From: Chara braunii
Taxonomy: Eukaryota > Streptophyta > Charophyceae > Charales > Characeae
Length of the DNA stretch: 32,641 bases
NCBI GenBank assembly: GCA_003427395.1
Contig: BFEA01000367.1
Coordinates: 1,029,394 to 1,062,034, forward strand
Reading direction: 5' to 3'
The notes beneath the pieces are model-generated. The model did not search any database and had not been told where the DNA came from. It saw nothing but the letters and a program-made list of their open reading frames with translations. Numbering within the stretch: the stretch's first letter is position 1; every line of letters begins with the position of its first letter. The translations under genes were made by a program, and so were the position numbers. Below are positions 1 to 10,899 of the stretch, one piece after another.

Positions 1-30
1 CACACACACACACACAAAGAGAGAGAGAGA
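1..30. repeat. (CA)n-(GA)n microsatellite
   Basis: The window opens with a run of CA dinucleotides passing into GA dinucleotides. It is cut by the window edge, so its full length is not known. Confidence 0.9.
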
Positions 31-159
31 ACCGAGTTAAAAAACCTTATCAGACCCACAGCAACGGCGGTTATGATGCTGCTCACAGCCTGCAAGATAG
101 AAATGAATGATAGAATCAATCAAGTCTCGCTAAAGATCGAGGTATATCATATATACTCA

Positions 160-341
160 CTACCTACCTGCCATGTGGCGAATGATGCACACAGCTAGCT
201 CGGCAAAGTGATTGACAGATCAAGGGTTCAAACCCTGTTGAATAAACAAAGGTTAGGTGTTATATGTCCTCTTAAGTCTTGAGTTTAATCCCCCATGTGT
301 CCAGCCGTCTCATGTATGACTGGACCACTGCACTCTTTTTC
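160..341 (+). mobile_element. possible tRNA-derived SINE head
   Basis: A box-B-like element GGTTCAAACCC at 225-235 fits the Pol III consensus well. A weaker box-A-like stretch, TAGCTCGGCAAAG, lies at 196-208, so the spacing is tRNA-like. No cloverleaf can be closed, so this is not a tRNA gene. It could be a decayed tRNA-derived SINE or chance. It abuts the left target-site copy and tail of LINE A. Confidence 0.3.
329..341. repeat. left target-site duplication of LINE A
   Basis: The 13-mer TGCACTCTTTTTC here recurs exactly at 10053-10065, just beyond the presumed 5' end of LINE A. Here it is followed by CTTG and then the T-run that is the LINE poly(A) tail on the minus strand. The sequence is T-rich, so a chance match is possible but unlikely at 13 bp in these two positions. 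Confidence 0.6.
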
Positions 342-402
342 CTTGTTTTTTTTTTTTTTTTAAAACAGGGCCTTGTGGTCTTGGCTCCTTCTATTCTGGA
401 GA

Positions 403-419
403 GCGTCAGTCCGGTTCCT
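403..419. repeat. left target-site duplication of the U6 copy
   Basis: The 17-mer GCGTCAGTCCGGTTCCT occurs here and again at 525-541 on the other side of the U6 sequence. In the uninterrupted LINE 3' UTR (for example 12944-12960) it occurs once and runs straight into ATTCC. It is therefore a true target-site duplication made when U6 inserted. Confidence 0.9.
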
Positions 420-422
420 TTT

Positions 423-473
423 AAAAATTTGGACCATTTCTCGATTTATGCGTGTCATCCTTGAGTAGGGGCC

Positions 474-505
<32 letters not shown>

Positions 506-523
506 ACGGATGTCCCGAAGGAC
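423..523 (-). pseudogene. U6 snRNA retropseudogene, near full length
   Basis: U6 is the catalytic spliceosomal snRNA. On the minus strand this stretch runs from a 5' GTCC stem-loop, through the ACAGAGA box and AGATTAGCATGG (AGC triad), to GGTCCAAATTTTT, so nearly the whole U6 RNA is present. Remembered plant U6 differs at a few places: two bases are missing in the 5' stem-loop, GAT reads GTT after the first stem, and CTGCGCAAGG reads CTACTCAAGG. It is flanked by a perfect 17-bp duplication, has a 3-base A tail (420-422), and upstream lies LINE 3' UTR rather than a U6 promoter (no USE or TATA at the usual spacing). These are the marks of a LINE-mobilised RNA copy, not a working gene. Confidence 0.9.
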
Positions 524-524
524 T

Positions 525-541
525 GCGTCAGTCCGGTTCCT
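525..541. repeat. right target-site duplication of the U6 copy
   Basis: This is an exact second copy of the 17-mer at 403-419. It continues into ATTCCACCGG, as in the undisturbed LINE 3' UTR. Confidence 0.9.
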
Positions 542-850
542 ATTCCACCGGCAAGTCAGAATACACATTACATTACAGCAGAAACGCACGCTTCCTTCCA
601 TTTGGCCGAAGGACCCCTGAGCAGCATTGATTACTCCACCAATGGTGGAGGATTGACTGTCAGCTTGCTGTGTCTCATTCTTTCCTTTCAGACCTGAAAA
701 CCAGTTCTGCCAAATAGTTCTAAGTCACCTAGAGGGGGCTCGCCCATAGTTTCTGCATACCTGTGTATTCCCAACTCATCTGCCCTGCCCGAGAGTCTTG
801 GTATCCCCTATCCCATTGAGCCTATCCCTTTCTTTTAAGCGCTATTAAAA

Positions 851-869
851 CCCTAGGCCCTAAACCCTC
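851..869. repeat. telomere-like motif in LINE A 3' UTR
   Basis: CCCTAGGCCCTAAACCCT contains about two plant-type telomere units (CCCTAAA on this strand). It lies about 150 bases past the ORF2 stop. The 3' UTRs of LINE B (13660-13680) and, more weakly, LINE C (10520-10536) have a counterpart. Confidence 0.6.
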
Positions 870-1021
870 AACCTGTAGAACTTACTGTCCCTTCTGGGCT
901 GGTTCTGTTGCCTTTGGGTGGTATAGGAGCCTGTATTCCTTGTACCCTAACTCCATCATCCCCTGAGTCGACCTCGTCCATAGAAGTGGTAGTATAGGTT
1001 CGTAGCTTTTCTTTAGGAGTC

Positions 1022-4000
1022 TGATCAGGAGGTGCCTTGCCCATGCACAGCTATTTGCAGCCAAACGCATCTTCCTGAGTTTGAGTTGTGCCAGTCCTTC
1101 CAGCAGATGCGGTCGTCTCGTAGCTCAGCAACTTTCCCGCTTATCAACCATACCTTGCTGAAGCTCAGTCTCGCCTTCTTTTGTTGTTCCTCATCCTCCG
1201 ACCATGATAATTTGATTTTCCGCCATCTGCAGAGGATTTCAGCTTGTATCAATGTTTTCGTCTCCGCCCAGATCATCTCTCGTGGGTTGGACACTCTTTC
1301 GATCGTTCTGCTGCATCTTTCCTTCCATATGACCCATAAGGTCACCTTCCTGACGAGTCCAAACCAAATCCTTTCCGCTTTCCGGAGTTGCTCAGGGATG
1401 TTCGTCAGAAGGAGAAGTTGGATGGGTTGTTCAGGGAAAGGGTCGGGAAAAGGGAATCCCAGAGGGCCGAGGCTCTCGCCCAGGCTCTCGCCCAGTAGTC
1501 TGTCGCCTCCCTACAGTGCAGCAAACAGTGAACTATGTCCTCTACCGCGTCCTCCGCACAAACCAGACACCGATCTGAACTGTTGGGGTCTGAAGCCTTT
1601 CGTCTAGCGTGTAACCATTGGTTAACTGGCAGTGCTGCGTAGGTTATCAGCCATTGAAGGCTTCTGATCTTGATTGGCCTAATGGATTTGTACTTCTTCC
1701 ATTGAATTTGTGTGAGACTGTCTGCCTCCTGGCCTAGTAGGGTCTGCCATCTCTTCTTGATGATGGGGTCTGGGTCTTTAGTCTTAAGTGACAGCCTATA
1801 CCCTAGTTTGACTGTGTATTTATGAATTGGAATCTTGGACTTAATATTCTTTGTCTTGTCTGGTGTCCATGCCCATTCTGTTGGGTCAAACTCTAGGTTG
1901 TGGACCGCCGTGTCAGGTCTGAAGATTGATTTTGGCCAAGAGCCAAGGACCCTAACCTTTCTAAGTAGGAAGAAGTACATGACTATTGATTCTACTTCGC
2001 TGTTGAGGATGACTGGCGTTCTGGAGGTAGTCGTGGAGATTGGGAAGGAGAGGAAGGTGGCCTCCGGGGTTGAGCCTTGTTGCATGTGGGAAAACTGAAA
2101 GACTCTGGAGCGGGTAGTTTCTTGTATCTTAAGTCCCCATTCTCCCGGCTTCCATGGGGCGGCTTCGGCCAAAATGTCCTTCCATTCCTGTGGGATACGG
2201 CTGATGATGTACTGGAGATTGGGTCCACGTCTGTGGCATCCTTTTAGCTGAGAACTAACTTCCTGTTCCGTCTTCCACTTCTTTCCCTCTTCGCTCCATA
2301 GATGAGCGATTTTCCATATCCCGTTTTTGATCCAGGAGAGCCATCTGTGTTCTAGGGGGAGGGGATTGTCTCCCTCATTTGACACCCATTGGTTCCCAAA
2401 GAGTGGGTGTCTAAGTACTTCATCCTTAGACCTCGGTCTGTTGGACTTATTGGGCATTATCTTTCTCCAGATCTGAATCAGTGCTGACTAGTATGGAGCA
2501 GGGGGTCTGTAGATTCCCGTTCTATCATCCCTTCTTCGATTCCTACGTCCCGTGGTCAAGGCCCAATCCTTATTCATGATCCAAAAGAGACCTGACATGT
2601 CGTCTGGCGAGGGCACTGGAGCAAGAGATCTGATACTGTCTAAGGCTAGCTTGTTCCAGGCACTGTCTGGGTCCATCAGCAGTTTAATTATCCACTTGAT
2701 CTGGAGGGCTTTCGTCTATGTCTCGGGGTAAATAATCCCTAGGCCTCCTTTTTGCGGGGTTCTTGTGACGTAGTGCCATGCGACCTTAGAAATACCATTC
2801 TCTTTATTTGGGTCACCTGACCATAAATAGGACCTGGCTCTTCTGTTTAGGTCTTTGATGGAACTATCTGGTATTGTCCAAATAGAAGCTATGTACCACA
2901 TCATTGAGAAGACCGGGTATTGAGAACCAGGGGCCGACCGAAAAGGGATGTACATACATTGCCCCATCTTCCTAATTTGTTGATTTGTTTAGTCAATATG
3001 TTCTATCCCATTTGGGGTGCTAGACCTTCCCTTGTCATGAATATGCCAAGGTATCTAGTGGGGGATTCCGGTGTTTCCCATATCATGGTAGCTTCCTCTC
3101 CTTGTAATTGGAGAGGTTCCTCCTCGGATAACCACCAACCTATTGTTTTTCTCCAATTGATCTTTATTTTTGAGGCCAGTTTGAAAGCTTCCATTTCTTT
3201 GGCCAAAGTCCTGAATGAAGAGTCCGATGCTCTGATTAGTACGGTCAGGTCATCTGCAAACATGATAGCAGTTGGGAAGTCTATTCTGTAAGCCGAGCCT
3301 GTATTGAGGACTGGGAGTCTGTGAATCGATGGGTCCTTACGTAGGAAAGAAGCGATGGCCTCCATCACAAATAAGAAGATCGACGGGGCCAGCGGATCTC
3401 CTTGTCGGACCGAACGGGATATTGGGTAGCAGTCCGATAGCAGGCCATTGACCTGAACGCAGCCCACTGCATCGCTGTATAATATGCGAACCCATTTTCT
3501 GAAGTTTGGCCCGACTCCCATTTTCTCCATGCTTGCCTCCATAAAATCCCAGTTCACCTGATCGTATGCCTTCTCAAAATTGAAGAAGAGTATGGCCGTA
3601 TTAATTTTTATTTCCTTAATTTTCCTTACCGCCTCGTTTAGTGTTAGTACATTATCCAGAATGTAGCGACCTGGGATGAAACCGGTCTGATCGATGTGAA
3701 AACACTTGTTTGTGATTTTGGCGACTCGGTTATAAAGGGTCTTTGCCAAGATCTTGTATGGGAGAGTTAGCAGCGAAATCGATCTGTAGTTTCTGATGTC
3801 TTCCTTCTCGCCCTTTTTGTAGAGTAGAGTGACCACGCTGCTGCTGAGTAGATTGCCCAGTCCCCCTTTCCTCCAACAGTCGTTGTAAAAGTTGAGTAGA
3901 TCAGGTCCTAGAAGGGGCCATAATTTCTCCCAGAATTATTTTGTGAGACCATCAATCCCTGGTGTCTTGTTGTTGTTCATGCTAGATAGTGCTTGGTGCA

Positions 4001-5523
4001 GTTCCTCTATTGTGATGGTTTTGTCTAACGCCCTAGCCTGTTCCAGTGTTATCGTTTGCTCCAGATATTGGAGCATTCTTTGTCTTGCCTCTCTTATGTT
4101 GGACGTTATTGGCGTAGGAGTCTTTGATTGGTAGAGGTCTTTGTAAAAATCCTTTGCTATCTCTAACATCCCTTCACTATCTGATCTAATGACATTTGGG
4201 TCTATGGCAGACTTCAGTCCTTCTATTGCCCCAACTCTTGAGTTGGCTTTGATTCGGGCAAAAAGGTGTTTAGTCATTGAATCACTAAGTTCGTATTCGC
4301 TCATTCTAGCCCTAATTTGCAACCCTTTCAGATCCCACCATCTCCACATAGCCAATTCCTCCCGTCCTTCTCGAAAATTTCATTATAGAGGGGCGAGGAG
4401 GGTTATCTATTAGATTGGCTTCCACTAAATTCAAAGCGAATTCGAGAGTTTGTCTTCTTTGTTTTCTCATAGACGCGAGCTTTCTAGAAATTCTGGCCGC
4501 CTCGACATATAGCGTTGAGTAACTCTTTTGGAACGAATCCCACCGATTCTCTGTGCTTAGTCGAGCTGCCCTCTGGCTAGCCAGCAATCATATATTTCTT
4601 TTTGAAAGGTTTAACTGAGTAGAAGAGCATTGTTGAGTTTATGAAAGCTGGCTCCCCTTTTGACTGCTTGGTCAAAGGCTATTATCAGTTTGATTGGCTT
4701 GTGGTCTAGCCCTGGGTACGACGCTAGAGGTAAAATCCCCGCGTCCTTGACTGGCCCCATTAGAGTTTCTGACAGCAGGAAATAGTCTATTCTTGAGAAG
4801 GCAGTATCGTGTGCATGGTTTTTCTTGACAAAAGTGAAAGCTCTCTTCGTAGGATATAAAGTCCTGTAAGGGTCGACCAGGTTAAGATCCACCATTACTT
4901 CTTGAATCGGGAGTGCCTCTAACATGGTGGGGGTTATTGGAAGAGCGTGTTATACGGTCAGTTGTTGGGTCTAAGGTAGCGTTCCAGTCACCCGCTAGGA
5001 TACAAGGAATCATCGGTGACACTAGATTTCTGATGTTTGTCAGAAAGACCGCTCTTTCTGACGCCGAATTTGGCACATAAACATTGATCAAAATTAGTTC
5101 CTCTTCTTTCCACTTAAGCTGCATTAAACACCACCGTCCTTCGATCAGGTCTGTTTTCTTGTCTATGACTGCGCTTGTTGTGTATACGCAGGATGTTTTG
5201 GGGATGAGGATTGTTGTTCCCTTGGAACTAGAGGCGGGGTCCGCCGACCATATTTCGTCCTTCAATCCTCCTAATTTCCTTGCCAGGAAAGTGCGGATTT
5301 TGTTGTGTCCTGGCGAAAAAGTGAGGTGGGTTCCTTGTAATAGCAAAATATCCGTTGTTTTACCATTAGCAATTGTCATCCCTGTTAACAGGTCGTTCAT
5401 TTTTTCTTCTTTCTCCACCACATTCCCAAGCCCACTGGCATTCCAGCTTCTGATGACTAGCCCTTGGTTTCTGCGATCATCCCGCTCCCCCGCCTCATTA
5501 GCCCGTAGCCTGTAACTTTCCAT
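1022..5523 (-). pseudogene. LINE A ORF2: endonuclease-reverse transcriptase, degenerate
   Basis: ORF2 proteins nick the target and copy the element RNA into it. From 5523 the order is: APE-type endonuclease (about 5475-4640: WNASGLG, GDWNATLD with its Asp codon at 4987-4989, SRIDYFL, LDHKPI), reverse transcriptase (about 4355-2720: QTGFIPGR, SRSVRQGDP, FADD at 3249-3260, YLGI), and a C-terminal C-x2-C-x9-H-x4-C knuckle at 1513-1569. No RNase H is seen. About eight frame changes break it (near 4900, 4600, 4330, 3880, 2990, 2700, 2470, 1400). The endonuclease catalytic Glu of the QETH motif is Gly (codon 5332-5334), and the first reverse transcriptase Asp (motif A, FNFEKAYD) is Asn (codon 3579-3581). 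The start is the first ATG before the endonuclease, about 90 bases after ORF1. LINE B gives a matching protein of similar length, about 1500 codons. Confidence 0.88.
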
Positions 5524-5612
5524 GACTGTAGTTGTGTCAATTTAGGGGGATATGAGGTAAGGGAATACCTAAGGGGGGAGTGGGGGTCCTTCCTCGTTCT
5601 CCCTCCCTTCGA

Positions 5613-8349
5613 CTACTTCCTGATCAGAATCCATCCCCTTTTCTTCTGACGAGGGGGTAGACTTTCTCCCACCGAGTCTGGTTTCACCTGGTCGTCGTTT
5701 GCCCAGTCGTCCTTTTCTAGTTCCGGGAGCCCCTCCATCATGTCTTTTTCATCGTCCTCATCCCCTGAGTCGCAGTCCGACTCGTCGCTCCTATAGAACC
5801 TCTCACAGTCGGTGGCGTATGCTCTTGCATCCAAATCCTCATCGCCTTCCAACAACCCCGTGGAGGCGATATGTGCGACTGTCGTGGCCATCAATTCAGC
5901 AGACATACCCACATCTGCCAGAATGCTGTAGGGAACCTCAACCACCGTCCTCCAAGGTTTCCAGATCATTCCAGAACTTAATCTTGTTGATTCCGGCATT
6001 TTAACGATCAGGGGTGAAAAGGCCCTTGGGGAGTTCTTAGACGTTTCCCCCGTGCTCTTCTGTGAGTTCTCTGAGTCTTCCTGCAAGTTGGTGTCTATCT
6101 GGCTGTCCTCCAAGGCTACTGTCTCGAAGATCGCCAATGGGGTTTCAATTGTCACATGGGTCTTGAGCACCTCGACAACATTCACCCCTTCCACAAAGTG
6201 GGGGATTTTGAAGGAGACATCCGTGGCGATCTGCCACTCTTGCGTTTAAGCCATATATCTGGCTACAATGAGTGGACAAATGTTCCTCAAGGTCCGTCGA
6301 GCTGCTTTGGCTGATTCGGTTACCATCGGAGCCTTGCCACCAACTATTTGAGTGATAGTAGTAAATTCTGAGGTGTATTCTTTGTTCCATTTCCTCAGCT
6401 TCTCTGTTTGTGACAACACTACTGCAGCCTCCTTTTCCAAGATGTTGCGTTCTGAACCCTCCTCAGTTTCCTTCTGTCCCTTGTCCAAGTCCTTCCTTTT
6501 CTGATTCTTATTCGTTTTTCTTGACTTGGGGCGCATGTCAAGCAGGTTGTCTTTGATTGTGGGGATGGTTTTGTCCTTGTCTTCAGTCCCTTGGTCTCTT
6601 GCTCTTTTATTTTCTGCGTATCTAAAGGCTGCATATTCTGAGAATTCCTCTGCCTTCTCCTTCATGAGTAGCTCAAACTGGTTGGAAGAGTGTTGATCCC
6701 TACAATGGTAGCTTTCTTGCCATTCACCTCAGGCCGTTCTGCATGTTTCAGACAAGCTACTCGGATATCAAAAGCGGGTTCCCGTTCCCTCTTTGCTTTT
6801 TCTACGTATTTTCTGAGCCAGGCCAGGGATCGGCGGGAACGGTCCTCCTCTTCTGTAGAGATGGCATCTGATGAGCTGTTCCTTCCCTCAGCTTCGTTAT
6901 CCGCCTCCCCTCCTGCCGTGTCTGTCCGAAATGCATCCTCCCTTCCCGTGGTTCCCGTCATTTCCACTTTCTTTCCCTTTCCATCATCTTTGGCTTTTCT
7001 TCTTTTTGGACCCAACTCTTTGTCTGTCTGACTGCAGACTCCTTGTGCAGACCTTTTATTTTTCGCGTGTGTCTTGTCCCCCTTTTTATATGTATGCAGT
7101 TTAGCCTGTTTCAGCGCTTCCGTGTTTGACACTGGGTCTTTGTTGTATTCTTGTTCAATTTGTTCCCTTATAGTGCCCAGGTCACACAACAGGTCTTCCC
7201 TTGCTTTCTCTTCCCTCATTATTCTCGAGTTCGTGAGGGCGTCAGTGTTGATCTTTGTTGGATTGCCCCTCACCTTCCCAGTTGCCTTCTTCTGCCATCT
7301 TCTGTCTGCAGGTGGGAAAATGTCTGTTTTTTTACCGACGGTGTCTGGTCCATGAAATGCCAGACCCAATCTGGTTCATCGAAATTGTCGCCGAAAACCC
7401 ACCCATCATAACAGGGGTCAGCCACATACCAAACACCGGGCGCGCCTCCAACTTCTACCAGCATATTAGGTAGCAATTTCCTTTGTTTTGCTTGCTTCAG
7501 AAACTTGGGGCAGGTAGGATCAGTTCCCAAGTGACCTCGTTCTCTGCAGTGAAAGCAGATCGGCGAGGTCCTGGTTGAATCCTCACCTCCACCACTCTGC
7601 CCTCTATCTGGAGTTTCCAGACCGCTGGAAACACTGGGGGGTCATCTGTTTGTACATCTAATATCGCTGTCATGGTTCCACAATGGGGGGCCAGAAACTC
7701 CGGCGTCGGTAGAATCCATTTAAGGATTTTGTTTGCCGTATATTGCCTTTCCAGTCTGTCGACTTGTAGGCCGTGGAAACCGGGCTGGATGTTATCAAAT
7801 TGGACCCAGAAGTTTTCTTTCAGTAGGGTCTGCTTGTGTGATACTGCAAAGACAGGGTTTTGTCTTTGCGCCGACAACTTCTTCCATTTTGTGATGGCAC
7901 ATACTGACCTGTGGTAGTTCCTGGATTGCATTTCCGCTGCAATTTGTGCGTGGTTTTCGTGGATAAAGATTACCATAATGTTGTTACGGCCCAGATTCTG
8001 TAGTGTGTATGTGTCCCCAATTCGATTATTCATTTTCTCTTCTATGCTGGCTGGAGGTCAGCCCCATGGCATGTGAAATTAAAGACTACGCCATGTCTCT
8101 CATGTAGATCGTCCAGTTCGGCGATCTTTTCCTCTGGTACTTCCATATGACCACCTCCTCTTCTTTCCCCTCCACTACCTGTTTCCCTGTGGATTCAATC
8201 CCTTGGACTTTTGTCCTTTCGATTAAGAACTTGAGGGCTTCATTATCAATGACACTGACATTGTATTCTGGTGCCTCTTGGTCTGAGGGGATCGTGGATG
8301 GCGTCAGGGTAGCCATTTCCCGGTCTTCAGTGGTTCTGACACCTGTCAC
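5613..8349 (-). pseudogene. LINE A ORF1: RNA-binding zinc-knuckle protein, degenerate
   Basis: ORF1 of plant L1 elements binds the element RNA. This one is long, about 900 codons spread over several frames: 8349-8086, 8033-7497, knuckle frame 7560-7270, 7369-6662, 6665-6246 and 6194-5613. The middle holds FWVQFDN followed by a CCHC knuckle, CFHCRERGHLGTDPTC (7510-7557), which lies one frame off the upstream ORF. The second half is charged and low in complexity. Near the end MIWKPWRTVVEVPYSILAD aligns with LIWMPWQVVETIPYGLLGG of LINE B. The N-terminal fragment also matches LINE B (EVVIWKY against EVEVWEY). The frameshifts make it a pseudogene. The FWVQFDN region may be a DUF4283-like domain, but I cannot confirm that. 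Confidence 0.8.
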
Positions 8350-8389
8350 ACTCGAATGCTGCTGTCTGGTCTGTCACGACCTTCTGGGA

Positions 8390-9370
8390 TGACCAGGTGG
8401 GGGGAGGGAAGGGGGGGGGGTGTGAGGGAAATGAGCAGAAGAAAGGAGATGTTTGAGGGAGAACGGTTTTAATAGGTCAACGATGGTCTGGCCAGTCAGT
8501 TAGGTGGGGTTGGGATTGTGGAGTCAAAGGAGGACTGAGGTCGGGATTGGGACAGGAGCAAGGTCGGGGTGAAGGGAGATTGGGACGAGATCGGGGTTGG
8601 GGTGAGGTCGGGGTAAGATCGGGAAGGGTTGGAGGTAAGATCGGGACGAGGTCGGAGTGGGATCCGGATGGGGTCTGGAAGGGACCGGGATTAGTTGGGA
8701 TGAGATCGGGATCGGGATGGGGAGAGGTCAGGGTGACAAACAAGATGGGGTCAGGAGGGGATCGGGATGAGTTGGGATGAGATCGGGATCAGATCGGGGA
8801 GAGGTCGGGGTGAAATCAGGATTTGGGTGAGATACGGGCCGGGATCGGGACGGATATGGGGGTGAGGATAGGGATAGGTCGAGGTGAGGGCCGACTAGAC
8901 TTAAACAGGATCGGGATTGGGGTGGGATCAGGTCGGGATCAGGATTTGGATGGATGGAGGTGGTATCCAGGGGACATAGAAGATGTTTAGAGGAAGAGGA
9001 TGGGCGGGTCGGGGTCGGGACTGGGTCGGTATAGTGACCGACGGCGAGGTCGGAATAGAGGAGGGGGGTGGGTTGGGGTGGTAATCTGACAGAAGGCACT
9101 GTCAGGGGGAAGAAAGAGTGGACGTATGATGTTTGATAGGAGGGGGAGGGGGGGAGGAAGTGTCGGGATAAATTGCGGGCGGGATAGGACCAGTGCTATG
9201 AGGAATCGGGGGGGGACCGGATGTAAGGGGGGGAGGGGCAGAAGTAGTTGGCCGACCAAGGTTGGGGGTGGCCCAAGCGCGAAACAAGACTGATTGACGA
9301 GAACGGATCGAGCGGGATATTGTGTTCGCAAGATTGGGGGGGGGCTGGTTAGGGGGGGGCGAATAGAATG
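8390..9370 (-). repeat. G-rich degenerate repeat array, LINE A 5' UTR
   Basis: About 1 kb on the plus strand is built of loose 10-12 base units around GATCGGGAT and GGTCGGGGT, with many G-runs of 3 to 9. The LINE sense strand is therefore C-rich. LINE B has the same kind of sequence at the same place (about 21850-23480), so it belongs to the element and is probably its internal promoter or leader. Long proline/serine/aspartate-rich reading frames here are by-products of the repeat. Confidence 0.7.
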
Positions 9371-9706
9371 ACTTTAGATCGTGATGTAGGAGTTGGTAGA
9401 TTGTCAAAGTGCCGGATCTCACTCGATAAGATCGCTCCCTCTCGTCTGCATCTGGACCTCTTTCTCAACCAGGTTCTGATGGCTCGAGGCTTCAAATCTG
9501 TCACCCTATCCTTCTTCGGTACTTGCACGCTTCCAACTACGACAAAAATACACTAGCTGTCGCCCTTGTGGAGCGCGAAAGGTTTCTCTCCCTCTCACAC
9601 TCTCCTCCTTTCGTTCGTTCTCCTCGGTCGCTCGCTCGTTTCTCCTCCCGTTTGAGTTCTCTCATTGCTTTTCCAGAATACGCTCTCTCCTCCTCTTTCC
9701 TTCTGT
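9371..9706. other. unassigned sequence between G-rich array and CT repeat
   Basis: I see no recognisable gene or repeat in this stretch. It lies inside the presumed LINE A 5' UTR and becomes pyrimidine-rich to the right. Confidence 0.4.
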
Positions 9707-9779
9707 CTCCCTCTCTCCCTCTCTCTCTCTCTCTCCCTCTCTCTCTCCCTCTCTCTCTCTCTCTCCCTCTCTCTCCCCT
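9707..9779. repeat. (CT)n microsatellite
   Basis: Nearly pure CT dinucleotides with regular CCCT interruptions. They lie within the presumed 5' UTR of LINE A. Confidence 0.9.
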
Positions 9780-9842
9780 CACTCCTCTTTTCTTTCTCTC
9801 TCCCTCTCTCTCTTCCTCACTTTCCCGTTCGAAACTTTCCTC

Positions 9843-9980
9843 CGCGCGTGGCCGAGCGATGGCGGAAGTGCGAGTTGTCGCGAGGGCGTTTGCCTTCGCG
9901 CGTGATCGCGCGATGGCGGACGTGCAGACGGGCGCGTGAGCGCCCTCGCGCTTACCGATGGCGCGATCGCCTTCTCAGTA
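9843..9980. repeat. CpG-rich tandem repeat at the 5' end of LINE A
   Basis: CGCGCGTG followed by CGATGGCGGA occurs at 9843 and again at 9897 (period 54). A third, weaker CGATGGCG lies near 9956. The stretch is dense in CpG and resembles the promoter monomers of some L1 elements. LINE B has a different CpG-rich duplication in the same relative place (23588-23960). Confidence 0.5.
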
Positions 9981-10052
9981 TCGTCAAAGTTCAAACTTAA
10001 TCATACTTTTTTCAAAAAAAAATTCTCTGTTTCTTTAGTCTTGTGCCTGCTT

Positions 10053-10065
10053 TGCACTCTTTTTC
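10053..10065. repeat. right target-site duplication of LINE A
   Basis: TGCACTCTTTTTC matches 329-341 exactly. It runs straight into the T-rich tail of LINE C, which suggests LINE A inserted at the edge of the LINE C tail. Confidence 0.6.
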
Positions 10066-10519
10066 TTTTTCTTTTTCTTTTCTTTTCTTTTCTTTTTTTA
10101 ATATTTTAAACAGAACCTTATGGTTCCGGCTCCTTATCCATTCTGGGGAGCCTCAGTCCGGTTTCTATTCCACCGACAAGTCAAAGGAAATACATTGAGA
10201 ACACGCTCACGCTCCTCCCCTCCTTCTGGTGTGGAGGTCCGAAGGACAGCATTGATTACTTCCATCGGGGAGGATGTACCACCCCTCAACCCTGCCTAAG
10301 TTAGCTTGCGGTCCTTTTCTCCTTCCTACCTTTTGTTAAAATCTGGCATTTTGTTTACTCTGATACTTGAAACTTAACTCCTTTTGTTCCATCCAGCCAG
10401 TTCCTCTCAGCTCCTCGGCTGTCTGATTCTCTTCTCGTGCTGGAACTGCTGATATGGCTGCCTGTGGTGAAAATCTGTATGAGCTGTGCTCTGTGGGGCC
10501 ATGTTCGCTGTGTTCGTTG

Positions 10520-10536
10520 CTAAAACTCTAAACCCC
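10520..10536. repeat. weak telomere-like motif in LINE C 3' UTR
   Basis: CTAAAACTCTAAACCCC resembles two mutated CCCTAAA units and sits downstream of ORF2, as in LINE A and LINE B. On its own it would not be convincing. Confidence 0.35.
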
Positions 10537-10899
10537 AGCCCACCTACTGACCCTTGTAGGCCGTATCGGTTCTTGTTGACGTAACTATTTAGAATTCCTA
10601 CGGGGGATAGAGTGGTGCTCTAACGGTTCTACATTTTGAGTCGCTTGGTTTCCTGTTGGATGTGGTCTGTTTCAGAATTGATCTGTGATTGGTGGTGTGG
10701 GTTAGATCGCTGGGAATCCTATGGCTTGGGGTTTTACTTGGTTACTTTTACGGTTTTACCTGGTGGAATCTGTTGTTTCTCTCTTCAAGAGACTATCGAC
10801 TTGCTGTCTGATTCACGTGTATCTGATTTCAACTGTTCCCTGTTGCTGAGCAGGTTGGAAAAGGGCTAAGGCACTTGTTTTGGTCGATTAGTGACGTGA

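Larger units (their letters stand above)
346..1021 (-). other. 3' UTR and poly(A) tail of LINE A
   Basis: A 16-base T-run at 346-361 is the poly(A) tail in element sense. The next few hundred bases match the 3' UTRs of LINE C (from about 10100) and LINE B (from 12902), including the shared stretches CAGTCCGGTTCCTATTCC and GAAGGACCCCTGA. The U6 copy at 423-523 interrupts this block. A short telomere-like stretch follows at 851-869. Confidence 0.75.
342..10052 (-). mobile_element. LINE A, near full-length L1-type retrotransposon, decayed
   Basis: Read on the minus strand the order is: G/C-rich 5' UTR (about 10052-8350), ORF1 (8349-5613), a gap of about 90 bp, ORF2 (5523-1022), 3' UTR, and a poly(A) tail (T-run 346-361). 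This is the standard layout of an APE-type LINE that moves by target-primed reverse transcription. A 13-bp direct repeat at 329-341 and 10053-10065 marks the likely insertion boundaries. Both ORFs carry several frameshifts, and two catalytic residues are lost (endonuclease Glu to Gly, reverse transcriptase Asp to Asn), so the copy cannot move by itself. It is a different subfamily from LINE B: the proteins align over their whole length but are clearly diverged. Confidence 0.85.

Noticed and set aside
8477-9422. Several long ORFs rich in Pro, Ser and Asp (minus strand) or Gly and Arg (plus strand)
   Set aside because: They are translations of the G-rich degenerate repeat in all frames, with no domain. 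The same happens at 22097-23116.
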